A stretch of DNA of 64,000 nucleotides, taken from Streptomyces sp. NBC_01016 (GTDB taxonomy: Bacteria; Actinomycetota; Actinomycetes; Streptomycetales; Streptomycetaceae). Positions 24,656-32,616 of the stretch are shown here, piece by piece. The DNA is taken from contig NZ_JAPEOQ010000002.1 of assembly GCF_026341035.1 (NCBI RefSeq), positions 1,116,001 to 1,180,000 on the forward strand, in the 5' to 3' direction. Below the pieces are notes generated by a model. The model did no database searches and had not been told where the DNA came from. It saw only the letters and a list, made by a program, of their open reading frames with translations. Position numbers and translations under genes: made by a program. Each line of letters begins with the position of its first letter. The first letter of the stretch is position 1.

Positions 24656-25686
24656 TCCGCCGCCGTACGCTGCTCGCCGCCGCCTCGAGCGCCCTCGCCG
24701 CGTCCACCGTCGCCGCCGCCCGGCCCCGCCCTCATCCGCGCACACTGCACGTCAGGCGCGGCGACTCGGTGCAGGCGGCCGTGGACTCGGTGGACGGGCC
24801 GGGCCGCACCATCGTCGTGCACCCGGGAACATACCGCGGAGTCGTCCAAGTCCCCGCTACCGCACGAGACGTGACCATACGAGGTGTCGAGGGCGCCGAC
24901 CCCCGCGACACCGTCATCGTGTACGACAACGCCAACGGGACGCAGAAGCCCGACGGCTCCGGAACCTACGGCACGGCCGGCTCCGCCACCTTCAGTTCCG
25001 CCGCGCCCGGCCTCACCGTCCGCGGCCTCACCCTCGCCAACGACTGGCTGCGCGCCGACCACCCGGAGATCACGGGCACCCAGGCCGTCGCCGCGTATGT
25101 GACGGGCGACCGGACCCTCTTCGAGGACGTGCGCCTCCTCGGCCACCAGGACACGCTCTTCGCCGACACCACCACGCTGGATGCCTTCGACCGGCAGTAC
25201 TTTCGCGACTGCTACGTCGAAGGAGACGTCGACTTCGTCTTCGGGCGCGGCACGGCCGTCTTCGAGCGCTGCCACTTCCGCACCCTCGCGCGCGACGTCG
25301 ACTTCACCCCGAAGGGCATGGTCTTCGCCCCGGCCACGGCCCGCGCCAACCCGCACGGATTCCTGGCCGTGAGCTGCCGCTTCACCTCCGGCGCCGAGGA
25401 CGCCGCGTACAAACTGGCGAGGCCGTGGGTGCCCTCGTACGAGACGACGGCCCGGCCCTCCCTCGTCGTACGGGACTCGTGGCTCGGCCCCGGCATCGAC
25501 CCGGCCGCGCCGTACACCAACATGCGGGACGCGTATCCCTGGCAGAGCATGCGGTTCGCCGAGTACGCCAACTCCGGTCCGGGCGCCGCGATCTCGGTTC
25601 CGGAGAACCGCCCGCAGCTCACCGCGGGGCAGGCCGCCTCGCACACCCGGAAGACCTACCTCGGTGACTGGAGGCCGTATGCGTGA
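24652..25686 (+). CDS. Secreted pectinesterase (CE8), second of a tandem pair
   Basis: This is a 344-residue paralogue of the preceding gene. An Arg-rich, Ala-rich signal peptide (MIRRRTLLAAASSALAAST) is followed by VQAAVDSVDGPGRTIVVHPG, GHQDTLFAD, GDVDFVFGRGTAVFERCHF and KLARPWVPSYETTARPSL. The active Asp and Arg residues are retained. The start overlaps the previous stop (ATGA), and the following hydrolase start lies inside its last codons, so three genes form one coupled unit. It is probably a duplicate with different specificity or timing. Confidence 0.93.
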   Translation: MIRRRTLLAAASSALAASTVAAARPRPHPRTLHVRRGDSVQAAVDSVDGPGRTIVVHPGTYRGVVQVPATARDVTIRGVEGADPRDTVIVYDNANGTQKPDGSGTYGTAGSATFSSAAPGLTVRGLTLANDWLRADHPEITGTQAVAAYVTGDRTLFEDVRLLGHQDTLFADTTTLDAFDRQYFRDCYVEGDVDFVFGRGTAVFERCHFRTLARDVDFTPKGMVFAPATARANPHGFLAVSCRFTSGAEDAAYKLARPWVPSYETTARPSLVVRDSWLGPGIDPAAPYTNMRDAYPWQSMRFAEYANSGPGAAISVPENRPQLTAGQAASHTRKTYLGDWRPYA

Positions 25687-26848
25687 GGTTCCGATGGGGC
25701 GCCGCCGGTTCGTGACCGGGGCCGCGGCGGCGACGCTCGCCACCACCGCAGGGGCGGGCGGAGCCGGCGAGGCGCAGGCCGCCGAACTCGTCGGCGGCAA
25801 CCTGCCGGACTTCCACCCACTCCTCAAGCGCGAGCTCGACTACCCATTGGCGTGGGGGAATTCACCGGTCCGGGACTTCGGAGCATGGCGGCGGGCCGCA
25901 CGCGCCAAGGTCGAGGAACTGCTCCTCGTCGACCGGCAGGACGACGTTCCGTACGCGCCGCGCTTCGGCGAGGCCTCCCAAGGCGACGGATTCACCCGCC
26001 AGTTGGTCGACGTCTCCCTCACCCGCTACGAGCGGGTGCGGGGCGCCCTGCTCACCCCGGCCGGCCGGGGTCCCTTCCCGGCCGTGCTGCTCCTGCACGA
26101 CCACGGCGCCAAGTTCGACATCGGAAGGGAGAAGTTCGTCCGCCCCTGGTACGACGACACCCGCCTCGCCTCCGCGCGGGCCTGGGCCGAGAAGTACTTC
26201 ACCGGCCGCTTCGTCGGCGACGAACTCGCGCGCCGCGGCTACGTCGTGCTCTGCCTCGACGCGTACGGCTGGGGCGACCGCGGACCCGTCACGTACGAGG
26301 AACAGCAGGCCCTGGCCAGTAACTTCTACAACCTCGGCTCGTCACTGGCCGGGCTCGTGGCCCGCGAGGACGCCCGCGCCGCCGCCTTCCTCTCCGGGCT
26401 CGACCGCGTCGACAGGCACCGCGTGGCCGCCGTCGGATTCTCCATGGGCGGCTACCGCGCCTGGCAGACGGCCGCGCTCAGCGACGCCGTCGCGGCCGCC
26501 GTGAGCGTGTGCTGGATGACCGGCCTGAAGGAAATGATGGTGCCCGGCAACAACACCCTGCGCGGTCAGTCCTCGTACTACATGCTCCACCCGGGGCTCG
26601 CCCGGCACCTCGACATCCCCGACGTCGCGAGCATCGCCGCGCCCCGGCCGATGTACTTCCTCGACGGCGCGGACGACACGCTGTTCACCGCCGAGGGCGT
26701 CGAGGCGGCGTACGACGGGATGCGCGCGGTGTGGCGCTCCCGGAACGCGGACGACCGGTTGCGGACGGAGACGTGGCCGGGGCTCGGGCATGTCTTCGTG
26801 GAGCCGATGCAGGAGGCGGTCTTCGGCTGGCTCGACGACGTGCTGTAG
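25679..26848 (+). CDS. Secreted alpha/beta hydrolase, acetyl- or glucuronoyl-esterase-like
   Basis: This is a 389-residue protein with a Tat-type signal (MGRRRFVTGAAAATLATTAG). The alpha/beta-hydrolase core has an HDHGAKFD oxyanion region (about 140-147), nucleophile Ser255 in GFSMGGYRAW, an acid in FLDGADDTLFT and the late His in GLGHVF. It resembles dienelactone-hydrolase/acetylxylan-esterase relatives. The start at 25679 lies 4 bases after GGAGG; 25694 is an alternative. Overlap with the pectinesterase gene suggests it removes acetyl or other esters from pectin or xylan. Confidence 0.82.
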   Translation: MREVPMGRRRFVTGAAAATLATTAGAGGAGEAQAAELVGGNLPDFHPLLKRELDYPLAWGNSPVRDFGAWRRAARAKVEELLLVDRQDDVPYAPRFGEASQGDGFTRQLVDVSLTRYERVRGALLTPAGRGPFPAVLLLHDHGAKFDIGREKFVRPWYDDTRLASARAWAEKYFTGRFVGDELARRGYVVLCLDAYGWGDRGPVTYEEQQALASNFYNLGSSLAGLVAREDARAAAFLSGLDRVDRHRVAAVGFSMGGYRAWQTAALSDAVAAAVSVCWMTGLKEMMVPGNNTLRGQSSYYMLHPGLARHLDIPDVASIAAPRPMYFLDGADDTLFTAEGVEAAYDGMRAVWRSRNADDRLRTETWPGLGHVFVEPMQEAVFGWLDDVL

Positions 26849-26882
26849 CCGCCCGTCGGCCGAGGTGCCACAACGCGCAGGT

Positions 26883-27134
26883 TCAGCCCAGATGCCACAA
26901 CGCGTAGGTGACGAACAGCAGCACCAGACCCGCGAGGGTCAACGCGGCGCCCAGGACGCGGAGGTAGCCCACCGGGGCCAGGCCGCGGACGTCGAACGCC
27001 CAGCTCAGACCGGCCGCCATGGCGATGAGGCCGCCCACGGCGAAGAGGCCGAGGAGCACCGGTGAGGTGGCGCGGTCGCCGGCGGCGAGGGGGAGGAGAC
27101 TCGTCGGGGTCACGGTCACGGTGGGAGCCCGCAT
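26883..27134 (-). CDS. Small two-helix membrane protein, unknown function
   Basis: This 83-residue hypothetical protein has two hydrophobic helices (VLLGLFAVGGLIAMAAGLSWAF and a second covering LRVLGAALTLAGLVLLFVTYALW). I do not recognise it. No strong ribosome site precedes the ATG at 27134. A LacI-type GAAGCGCTTC sits 10 bases upstream, tying it to the same sugar regulon. A 12-base duplicate TGCCACAACGCG (26866-26877 and 26893-26904) marks its 3' end. The gene is oriented against the neighbouring pectinase genes. Confidence 0.55.
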   Translation of the reverse strand: MRAPTVTVTPTSLLPLAAGDRATSPVLLGLFAVGGLIAMAAGLSWAFDVRGLAPVGYLRVLGAALTLAGLVLLFVTYALWHLG

Positions 27135-27143
27135 TCTGTGGGT

Positions 27144-27154
27144 CGAAGCGCTTC
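27144..27154. promoter_or_regulatory. LacI-type operator between a small membrane protein gene and the phosphatase gene
   Basis: CGAAGCGCTTC contains the perfect palindrome GAAGCGCTTC (27145-27154), identical in core to the sites at 12092 and 14101. It lies 10 bases upstream of the minus-strand gene and 210 bases upstream of the plus-strand gene. Confidence 0.55.
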
Positions 27155-27363
27155 CTCCGACCCTAGAAGGGCCCCCTTCAAGGCACGGTCAACAAGGCGC
27201 CATGCAGGAGCAATGGTGCGGCCATATCGGCGTCGGGTATCGATCGGGTAAAGCCGGTCGCGGGACTCATGTGATGCGCGTAGACATGCATTCACCTGCA
27301 CGGAGTCCCCCCGACCCCGACGGTTGCCACAGCCGTCACGGCCAGAATTGGATCACGTCACCG

Positions 27364-28158
27364 ATGCGTAAGCGCCATCTCGCCGCCGCCACAGCGACGG
27401 TCGCTTCCCTCGTACTCGCCGGCGTCGTCACCGCCGGCTCCGCCGACGCGGGCGGAGCGAACGACAAGTCCACCGCGGAGCCGCACAACATCGGCCTCCT
27501 CACCAAGGAGATCGACTCCTACTACGGCGCGCAGCAGGACGCCGACGGCGTCTGGCAGGCCTCGCCCGACAGCCCGTACGCCCAGGACCTCGCCCGCATC
27601 GAGAAGGGCGCGAAGCGGCAGATCGCCGCGGCGGCGAAGAAGCACCACGGCAAGGGCGACAGGCCCGCGATCGTCTTCGACATCGACGACACGCTGCTGC
27701 TCAGCCTCGACTACGAGAAGAAGACCAACTACGTCTACAACGACGCCAGTTGGAAGGAATACGTGGGCAAGGCGAACCGCCCCGCCGTCTTCGGCACGCC
27801 CGCGCTCATCCGCTACGCCGAGTCCAAGGGCGTCGAGGTCTTCTACAACTCGGGGCTCGGTGAGACGCAGCGCTCCGCCGCCGTGGAGAACCTGAAGAAG
27901 GTCGGCATCGACGTCAACCTCGACGCGGACCACGTCTTCCTCAAGGACAAGGCCGACCCGCCCGCGTACCTGGCCGACTGCGCCACGGCCGCCGCCTGGA
28001 ACTGCACGACGGTGCAGTACAAGGCGGGGACGCGGAAGCACATCGAGTCCCGTGGCTACGACATCGTCGGCAACTTCGGCGACCAGTACTCGGACCTGGA
28101 GGGCGGCTACGCGGACAGGACGTACAAGCTCCCGAACCCGACGTACTACGTGGACTGA
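27364..28158 (+). CDS. Secreted HAD-superfamily acid phosphatase (class IIIB-like)
   Basis: This is a 264-residue secreted phosphomonoesterase. The signal peptide ends near SADAGGA (about residue 30). The HAD motif DxDxT is FDIDDT with Asp106, Asp108 and Thr110. Later motifs are VEVFYNSGL and NFGDQYSDLEGG, the last providing metal-binding acids. It probably releases phosphate from organic esters outside the cell. It is followed by a strong bidirectional terminator. Confidence 0.9.
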   Translation: MRKRHLAAATATVASLVLAGVVTAGSADAGGANDKSTAEPHNIGLLTKEIDSYYGAQQDADGVWQASPDSPYAQDLARIEKGAKRQIAAAAKKHHGKGDRPAIVFDIDDTLLLSLDYEKKTNYVYNDASWKEYVGKANRPAVFGTPALIRYAESKGVEVFYNSGLGETQRSAAVENLKKVGIDVNLDADHVFLKDKADPPAYLADCATAAAWNCTTVQYKAGTRKHIESRGYDIVGNFGDQYSDLEGGYADRTYKLPNPTYYVD

Positions 28159-28169
28159 CGTCGGTGGGG

Positions 28170-28209
28170 CCGTGGGACGTGGCCGCCGCCGGGCGGCCAC
28201 GTCCCACGG
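28170..28209. terminator. Bidirectional 18-bp-stem terminator between convergent genes
   Basis: CCGTGGGACGTGGCCGCC (28170-28187) and its exact reverse complement (28192-28209) enclose a 4-base loop. It lies between the phosphatase stop (28158) and the PL3 stop (28218), serving both. There is no U-tract. Confidence 0.9.
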
Positions 28210-28217
28210 ACGCTCGG

Positions 28218-29045
28218 TCAGTCGTACGTCAGGTCGGAGGCCGTGTACCGGCAGTACGTGCCGTCGGGGCCGCTGCCCAGCTCCTTGGGCTCGGCGCCGG
28301 TGTTGTTGCCCTCGTACCGGACGCACGGCTTGATCTTCTTGCTGCTGTCGCCGTGGATGCGCACGTTGCGCAGGGCCGCCGTGTCGCCGTAGTTCGAGTT
28401 GATGCCGACGAGCGACTTGCCCGGCGCCGTCACGTCGACGTCGTTGATGGTGATGTTGCGGTTCTTGTACTGCGTCGAGCAGTTGCCGCAGGAGCGGACC
28501 AGCTTGCCGAAGTCGGAGACCTGGAACTTGGTGACGACGAGCTTGCCCGCGCCGTTGAACTGGAACACCTTGTCGTCGGCCTTCTTCGCGCCGCCGCCGT
28601 ACACCGTGTAGACGGAGCCGGACGACGAGCCCTTGAAGGTGGCCGCGTCCTCGCCGACGTCCTCCCACCACACGTTCTGGAGCGTGCAACTGCCCGCACA
28701 GTGCACGCCGTCGGCGGCCGGGGAGCCGATGATCACGTTCTTGAGGGTGGCGCCGTCCTTCAGGTTGAAGATCGGGTCCTGGCCCTCTTCCTGCCCGTCG
28801 CCGCCGAGGTCCCCGGAGCCGTAGTGGCGCTTGAGCCCGCCGTCGTACGTGCCCGAGACGGAGATCGAGCTGCTGACGGCCTTGGTGCCGGTGGCCGTCG
28901 GCCAGGCAGAGGCGGCCCCCGCCGTACCGAGCATGCCGCTCGCCATGAGAGCGCCCCCGGTGAGCGTGAGCGCACCGAGCCCTCCGAGCAGGGCTCTGCG
29001 ACGGGTGGTGCGGCGGCGATGAGTGTGTCCTGATGTGTTGGTCAT
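28218..29045 (-). CDS. Secreted pectate lyase, polysaccharide lyase family 3
   Basis: This is a 275-residue enzyme. A Tat-type signal (TRRRALLGGLGALTLTGGALMASG) is followed by the compact PL3 beta-helix. Motifs include EEGQDPIFNL, LKNVIIGSPAADGVHC, CTLQNVWWEDVGEDAATFKG with its acidic calcium site, VFQFNGAGKLVVTKFQVSDFGKLVRSCG and YGDTAALRNVRI. It cleaves low-methyl pectin or pectate and belongs with the PL1, CE8 and CE12 enzymes. It is transcribed toward the phosphatase gene. Confidence 0.93.
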   Translation of the reverse strand: MTNTSGHTHRRRTTRRRALLGGLGALTLTGGALMASGMLGTAGAASAWPTATGTKAVSSSISVSGTYDGGLKRHYGSGDLGGDGQEEGQDPIFNLKDGATLKNVIIGSPAADGVHCAGSCTLQNVWWEDVGEDAATFKGSSSGSVYTVYGGGAKKADDKVFQFNGAGKLVVTKFQVSDFGKLVRSCGNCSTQYKNRNITINDVDVTAPGKSLVGINSNYGDTAALRNVRIHGDSSKKIKPCVRYEGNNTGAEPKELGSGPDGTYCRYTASDLTYD

Positions 29046-29091
29046 GCCCTTCAGTGGTCACCGACCGAAAAAGGGTTGCCGCGCAATGTCA

Positions 29092-29135
29092 GCCCCGCCG
29101 GCGTTTGAGGCGCGGGGTCCGGGGCGGAGCCCCGA
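29092..29135. repeat. Dispersed GC-rich element, copy 2
   Basis: GCCCCGCCGGCGTTTGAGG followed by CGGGGTCCGGGGCGGAGCCCCG repeats the first part of the element at 23451. Here the second inverted arm is missing. It lies just after the stop of the minus-strand gene at 29140. Confidence 0.75.
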
Positions 29136-29139
29136 GTCG

Positions 29140-29829
29140 TCACCCCCGGCGTCCCGAAACCGGAGCGAAGTCCCCATCCACGGAGACCCGTTGGCCTCCA
29201 CCCGTCCGCCCGGTCACCACATAGTCGTCGTCCCCCGCGTCCCGCCCGCCCTCGGCGTGGTTGTACTGACCGGCGAACACATGCTCACCCACCGGCACGG
29301 AACGCCCCGGCCTCAGCACCCACCGGTACACGAGGAACCCGTCCCGCTCGGTGACGGACTCCGTGAAGTCGCCGGCGGGCAGGGAGCTCCAGTGGCCCGT
29401 GCTGTTGACCTTCCCGGTCTGCGCCACCCGCAACTCGACCGTAAGACCGGCGAGTTGGCTCTTTGTCTTGAACGTGACGTTGGACTGGGCCCAGTAGGCG
29501 TTGGAGCCGGGGTCCACCGAACCGTCCGCCCACAGCGGGTTGCCGCCGCGGGGCGTCTGCGTCGGTGACACGGCGACCTGCTGCTGCCGCGGCGCCGGAT
29601 CGGGGCGCAGCGCCGAGCCGACCGCGAAGCCGCCCACGGCGAGCGCCCCCACGACACCCGCGGTGATCCCGGCGACCCGCACCCAGCCCACCGCGGGCCG
29701 CCGCTCGGGCTCGTCCGTGGCGGATTGCTCGTGCATGCCGCGCTCGACGCGGGCGAGCATCCGCGCACGGTCGGGCCGGTGCGCGTCGGCGGCCTCGCGC
29801 AGCTGCTGCCGAAGGTGCTCCTCGCTCAT
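29140..29829 (-). CDS. Membrane protein paired with an ECF sigma factor, probable anti-sigma or partner
   Basis: This is a 229-residue protein. Cytoplasmic residues 1-48 (EEHLRQQLREAADAHRPDRARMLARVERG) are followed by one membrane helix (VAGITAGVVGALAVGGFAVGSA, about 51-72) and an external domain of about 150 residues. No HxxxCxxC zinc motif is present, so it is not a classical zinc anti-sigma factor. Its start overlaps the sigma stop by 4 bases. Role as regulator is inferred from coupling. Confidence 0.75.
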   Translation of the reverse strand: MSEEHLRQQLREAADAHRPDRARMLARVERGMHEQSATDEPERRPAVGWVRVAGITAGVVGALAVGGFAVGSALRPDPAPRQQQVAVSPTQTPRGGNPLWADGSVDPGSNAYWAQSNVTFKTKSQLAGLTVELRVAQTGKVNSTGHWSSLPAGDFTESVTERDGFLVYRWVLRPGRSVPVGEHVFAGQYNHAEGGRDAGDDDYVVTGRTGGGQRVSVDGDFAPVSGRRG

Positions 29830-30413
29830 CCACGCCCTCCTTCCGTGGCATCGAGTGCGGCGCCGACCGAGCGTACGTGCCCGGGCGTCCGGCCGTTCAG
29901 TTCGCCGTGTCCCAGTCGTCGTTCCAGCTCGGCCATGCCCTTCGAGGTCTGGCTCTTCACCGTACCGACCGAGACGCCGAGCGTGAGCGCGGTGTCCTTC
30001 TCCGAGAGGTCGAAGGCGTGCCGGAGCACCACGCAGGCCCGCTTGCGGAACGGGAGTTCGCGCAGTGCGTCCTGCATGTCGACGACCGCCGGCACGTCGG
30101 GCCCCTCGGTGCGGTCCTGTCGGCCGGACCAGAAGAGGGCCACGCGCCGCCGCTCGCGCACCGCGCTGCGGATCCGGGTGCGCGCGAGGTTGGCGACGAC
30201 GCCGCGCGCGTACGCGACCGGGTGCTCGGCGTCCCGCACCCGGTCCCAGCGGTGCCAGAGCGCGAGCAGGGCGTCCGCCGCGAGGTCGTCCGCGGCATCC
30301 GCCTCTCCCGTCAACAGGTGGGCGAGGCGGGCGAGTTCACGGTGGTGCCGTTCGAAGAAGGCATGAAACTCGGCGGAAGCGGAATCGTCCCGGGTGTCCA
30401 CAACCGTGCTCAC
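29826..30413 (-). CDS. SigE-type ECF RNA polymerase sigma factor
   Basis: This 195-residue factor has region 2 (FFERHHRELARLAHLLTGE, then DDLAADALLALWHRWDRV) and region 4 (ALRELPFRKRACVVLRH, then SVGTVKSQTSKGMAEL). It belongs to the compact Streptomyces SACE-like SigE family. It overlaps the downstream membrane-protein gene by 4 bases. A palindromic terminator (30481-30516) separates it from the penicillin-binding protein gene upstream, so it has its own promoter in 30414-30480. Confidence 0.9.
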   Translation of the reverse strand: MSTVVDTRDDSASAEFHAFFERHHRELARLAHLLTGEADAADDLAADALLALWHRWDRVRDAEHPVAYARGVVANLARTRIRSAVRERRRVALFWSGRQDRTEGPDVPAVVDMQDALRELPFRKRACVVLRHAFDLSEKDTALTLGVSVGTVKSQTSKGMAELERRLGHGELNGRTPGHVRSVGAALDATEGGRG

Positions 30414-30480
30414 GCGATCCCTCCCTCACAGTGGCGGCCCGATGGGGGAGGCGTGAGCGTACCAGCGTTGTGTACGAAGC

Positions 30481-30516
30481 ACCGAAGGGTGTCCGTGATA
30501 CCGGACACCCTTCGGT
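30481..30516 (-). terminator. Terminator after the penicillin-binding protein gene
   Basis: ACCGAAGGGTGTCCG (30481-30495) and CGGACACCCTTCGGT (30502-30516) form a perfect 15-bp stem with a 6-base loop, 21 bases after the stop at 30538. Confidence 0.88.
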
Positions 30517-30537
30517 GGAACTGTGATTGATGAGTCG

Positions 30538-31998
30538 TCAGTTCTTCAGTGCCGCCTCCATCATCGCCTTGGCGACAGGACCCGCGAGGCCACTGCCGCT
30601 GACCTCGGAGCGGGCCGCGTCCGACTGCTCGACGAGCACCGCCACGGCGACCTGCTTGCCGGTCGAGTCGTCCTTCGCGTAGGAGGTGAACCAGGCGTAC
30701 GGGGTCTCGCTGTTGTTCTCGCCGTGCTGCGCCGTACCGGTCTTGCCGCCGACCGTCGCGCCGTCCATCTGCGCGACCGTGGCGGTGCCCTTGGAGACCA
30801 CGGTCTGCATCGCGGACTGCAGCTGCGAGGCGGTCGACTCGCTGATCACGCGGGTGTCGTCGCCGTCCTCGAAGGACTTGACCGCGTCGCCGTCGGCGTC
30901 CGTCACCTGCGACACCATGTGCGGGGACGCCTGCTCGCCACCGTTGGCGATGGTCGCGGAGACCATCGCGATCTGGAGCGGCGTGGCCGTCACGTCGAAC
31001 TGGCCGATGCCGGACAGAGCCGTCTGAGCGTCGTCCATCTTCGACGGATAGTTGCTCTTGGCGGCCCGCACAGGAACGTCCGTCTTCTCGTCGTTGAAGC
31101 CGAACTTCTCGGCCATCGCCTTGACCTTGTCCTGGCCCAGTTCGTCGGCGAGCTTTCCGAAGACGGTGTTGCAGGAGTACTGCAGCGCCGTGCGGACCGA
31201 GGCGTTCTCGCAGGGCATCGAGGTGGTCTCGTTCTTCAGGTACGTAGCTGTACCCGGCAGCTTGTACGGGTTCGGCGTGTTCGTCTTCTGGTCGATCGAC
31301 GAGACCAGGCCGTCCTCGAGCGCCGCCGCGGCGACCACCAGCTTGAACGTCGAGCCGGGCGGCAGCGCCTGCTTGAGCGCCCGGTTCGTGGTCGGCGTTT
31401 CCTTGTCCTTGGCGAGCTTCTTCCACGCCGCGGCGTCCGAGGAACCGGAACCGCTGATCTTCGACGGGTCGAAGGACGGCGTCGACACCATGCCGAGGAC
31501 CTTGCCGGAGTCCGGGTCGATGGCGACGGCGGCGCCCTTCTTGTCGCCGAGCGCGCTGTACGCGGCCTTCTGCACGCCCGGGTCGATCGTCGTGATCACG
31601 TCACCCGGGTCGCTGCTCTTGCCGGTGAGCGTGTCCAGCGGACTCTTCAGCTGCGTGTCGGTGCCGTCGAGCACGCCCTGGTAGATCCCCTCGAGCTGGG
31701 TGGCTCCGTACACCTGTGAGGTGTAGCCGGTCACCGCCGAGTACAGCGAACCGTCCGTGTAGGTCCGCTTGTACTTCAGGTCGCTGGATTCGCCCGTCTT
31801 CTTCGAGCCGGTCACCGCCTTTCCGCCCACGATGATGTCGCCGAGCGGATTCGCGTACTGCGAGATCGTCTTCCGTCGGTTGTCGTCGCTGTTGGCGAGG
31901 GCCTGGCCGTCGTAGAACTGCACCCAGGTCGCCCTGATCAACAGGGCGAACACGAGGAGCAGCGTGAAGACGGAGGCGCGCCTGATCGTCTTGTTCAT
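30538..31998 (-). CDS. Class B penicillin-binding protein (transpeptidase, PBP2/PbpA type)
   Basis: This is a 486-residue cell-wall transpeptidase. One N-terminal membrane anchor (about residues 9-27) is followed by a dimerisation domain and the transpeptidase. The active site is complete: Ser216-x-x-Lys219 (STFK), Ser275-Cys-Asn277 (SCN) and Lys419-Thr-Gly (KTGTA). It cross-links peptidoglycan outside the membrane. Unlike many actinobacterial pbpA genes, no rodA/ftsW gene is next to it. No clear ribosome site precedes the ATG. Confidence 0.93.
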   Translation of the reverse strand: MNKTIRRASVFTLLLVFALLIRATWVQFYDGQALANSDDNRRKTISQYANPLGDIIVGGKAVTGSKKTGESSDLKYKRTYTDGSLYSAVTGYTSQVYGATQLEGIYQGVLDGTDTQLKSPLDTLTGKSSDPGDVITTIDPGVQKAAYSALGDKKGAAVAIDPDSGKVLGMVSTPSFDPSKISGSGSSDAAAWKKLAKDKETPTTNRALKQALPPGSTFKLVVAAAALEDGLVSSIDQKTNTPNPYKLPGTATYLKNETTSMPCENASVRTALQYSCNTVFGKLADELGQDKVKAMAEKFGFNDEKTDVPVRAAKSNYPSKMDDAQTALSGIGQFDVTATPLQIAMVSATIANGGEQASPHMVSQVTDADGDAVKSFEDGDDTRVISESTASQLQSAMQTVVSKGTATVAQMDGATVGGKTGTAQHGENNSETPYAWFTSYAKDDSTGKQVAVAVLVEQSDAARSEVSGSGLAGPVAKAMMEAALKN

Positions 31999-32062
31999 TG
32001 CGTACGAAAAGACGAGTGGCCCGGCGCAATTCGTTCCTGACCGTGCGATTTCTCACCGTACG

Positions 32063-32151
32063 TTCATGTGGAGAACCGGCCGGCCGGGCCGGTCATGTGG
32101 GGAACGGGGGGGGGCGGGCCAGTCATGTGGGGAACCGGACGGCCGGCCCGG
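32063..32151. repeat. Three tandem 29-30-bp repeats between PBP and GNAT genes
   Basis: Units begin TCATGTGGAGAACCGG, TCATGTGGGGAACGGG and TCATGTGGGGAACCGG at about 32064, 32093 and 32123, each followed by a GGCCGG-rich tail. The array abuts the GNAT stop codon at 32152. Confidence 0.8.
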
Positions 32152-32616
32152 TCAGTCGAGCCGCAGCACGACCTCTTCGATCTCCTCGCCCCGCGCGTGC
32201 GCGAAGCCCCGGTCGTGCCCGGTGACGACGAACCCGCACTTCTCCAGGACGCGGATCGAGCCCTTGTTGTCGGCGGCGGCACGGGCGTGCAGGGGACGCT
32301 CGGTGACCTCCGCGAGCAGCGCCCGCAGCGCCGCCGTCGCCACGCCGCGACCCCAGTGCGCGCGGTCGATCCAGTACGTGATCTCCAGCTCGCCGGGTTC
32401 GCCGTAGACCGCCGCGCTGCCGGCCACGGCGCCGTCGAGCAGCACGGTCCGTACGACGTACTGCTCGCGGATCCGGTGCCAGTGCGCTTCGAACAGGTCC
32501 CGGTCCGCCGACTTCGGCGAGACGAACGCGGCCGTGCGCATCGACTCGGGGTCGTTGTGCTGACGGAAGAGGGCCGGCAGGTCGCCGGGGAGGACAGGGC
32601 GCAGGGCCAGGTCCAT
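32152..32616 (-). CDS. GNAT-family N-acetyltransferase (RimJ/RimL-like)
   Basis: This 154-residue acetyl-CoA-dependent transferase carries the ITYWIDRAHWGRGVATAALR motif, which covers the GNAT V and A segments (the acetyl-CoA phosphate loop R/Q-x-x-G-x-A is RGVATA), and NKGSIRVLEKCGFVVTG, the B motif. The substrate is unknown, probably an amino group of a small molecule or protein. Its start overlaps the IclR-regulator stop by one base, so it is in the regulator's operon. Confidence 0.85.
   Translation of the reverse strand: MDLALRPVLPGDLPALFRQHNDPESMRTAAFVSPKSADRDLFEAHWHRIREQYVVRTVLLDGAVAGSAAVYGEPGELEITYWIDRAHWGRGVATAALRALLAEVTERPLHARAAADNKGSIRVLEKCGFVVTGHDRGFAHARGEEIEEVVLRLD

Noticed and set aside
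27135..27363. PHO box before the acid phosphatase gene
   Set aside because: Only an isolated ATTCACC-like half is present; two direct units could not be found.
2005..29045. The sugar-utilisation island as a horizontally acquired mobile element
   Set aside because: No integrase, transposase, tRNA attachment site or flanking direct repeat was seen, and base composition matches the flanks.
29826..30413. SigE-type factor as a response regulator
   Set aside because: Region 2 and region 4 of a sigma factor are both present and there is no receiver domain.
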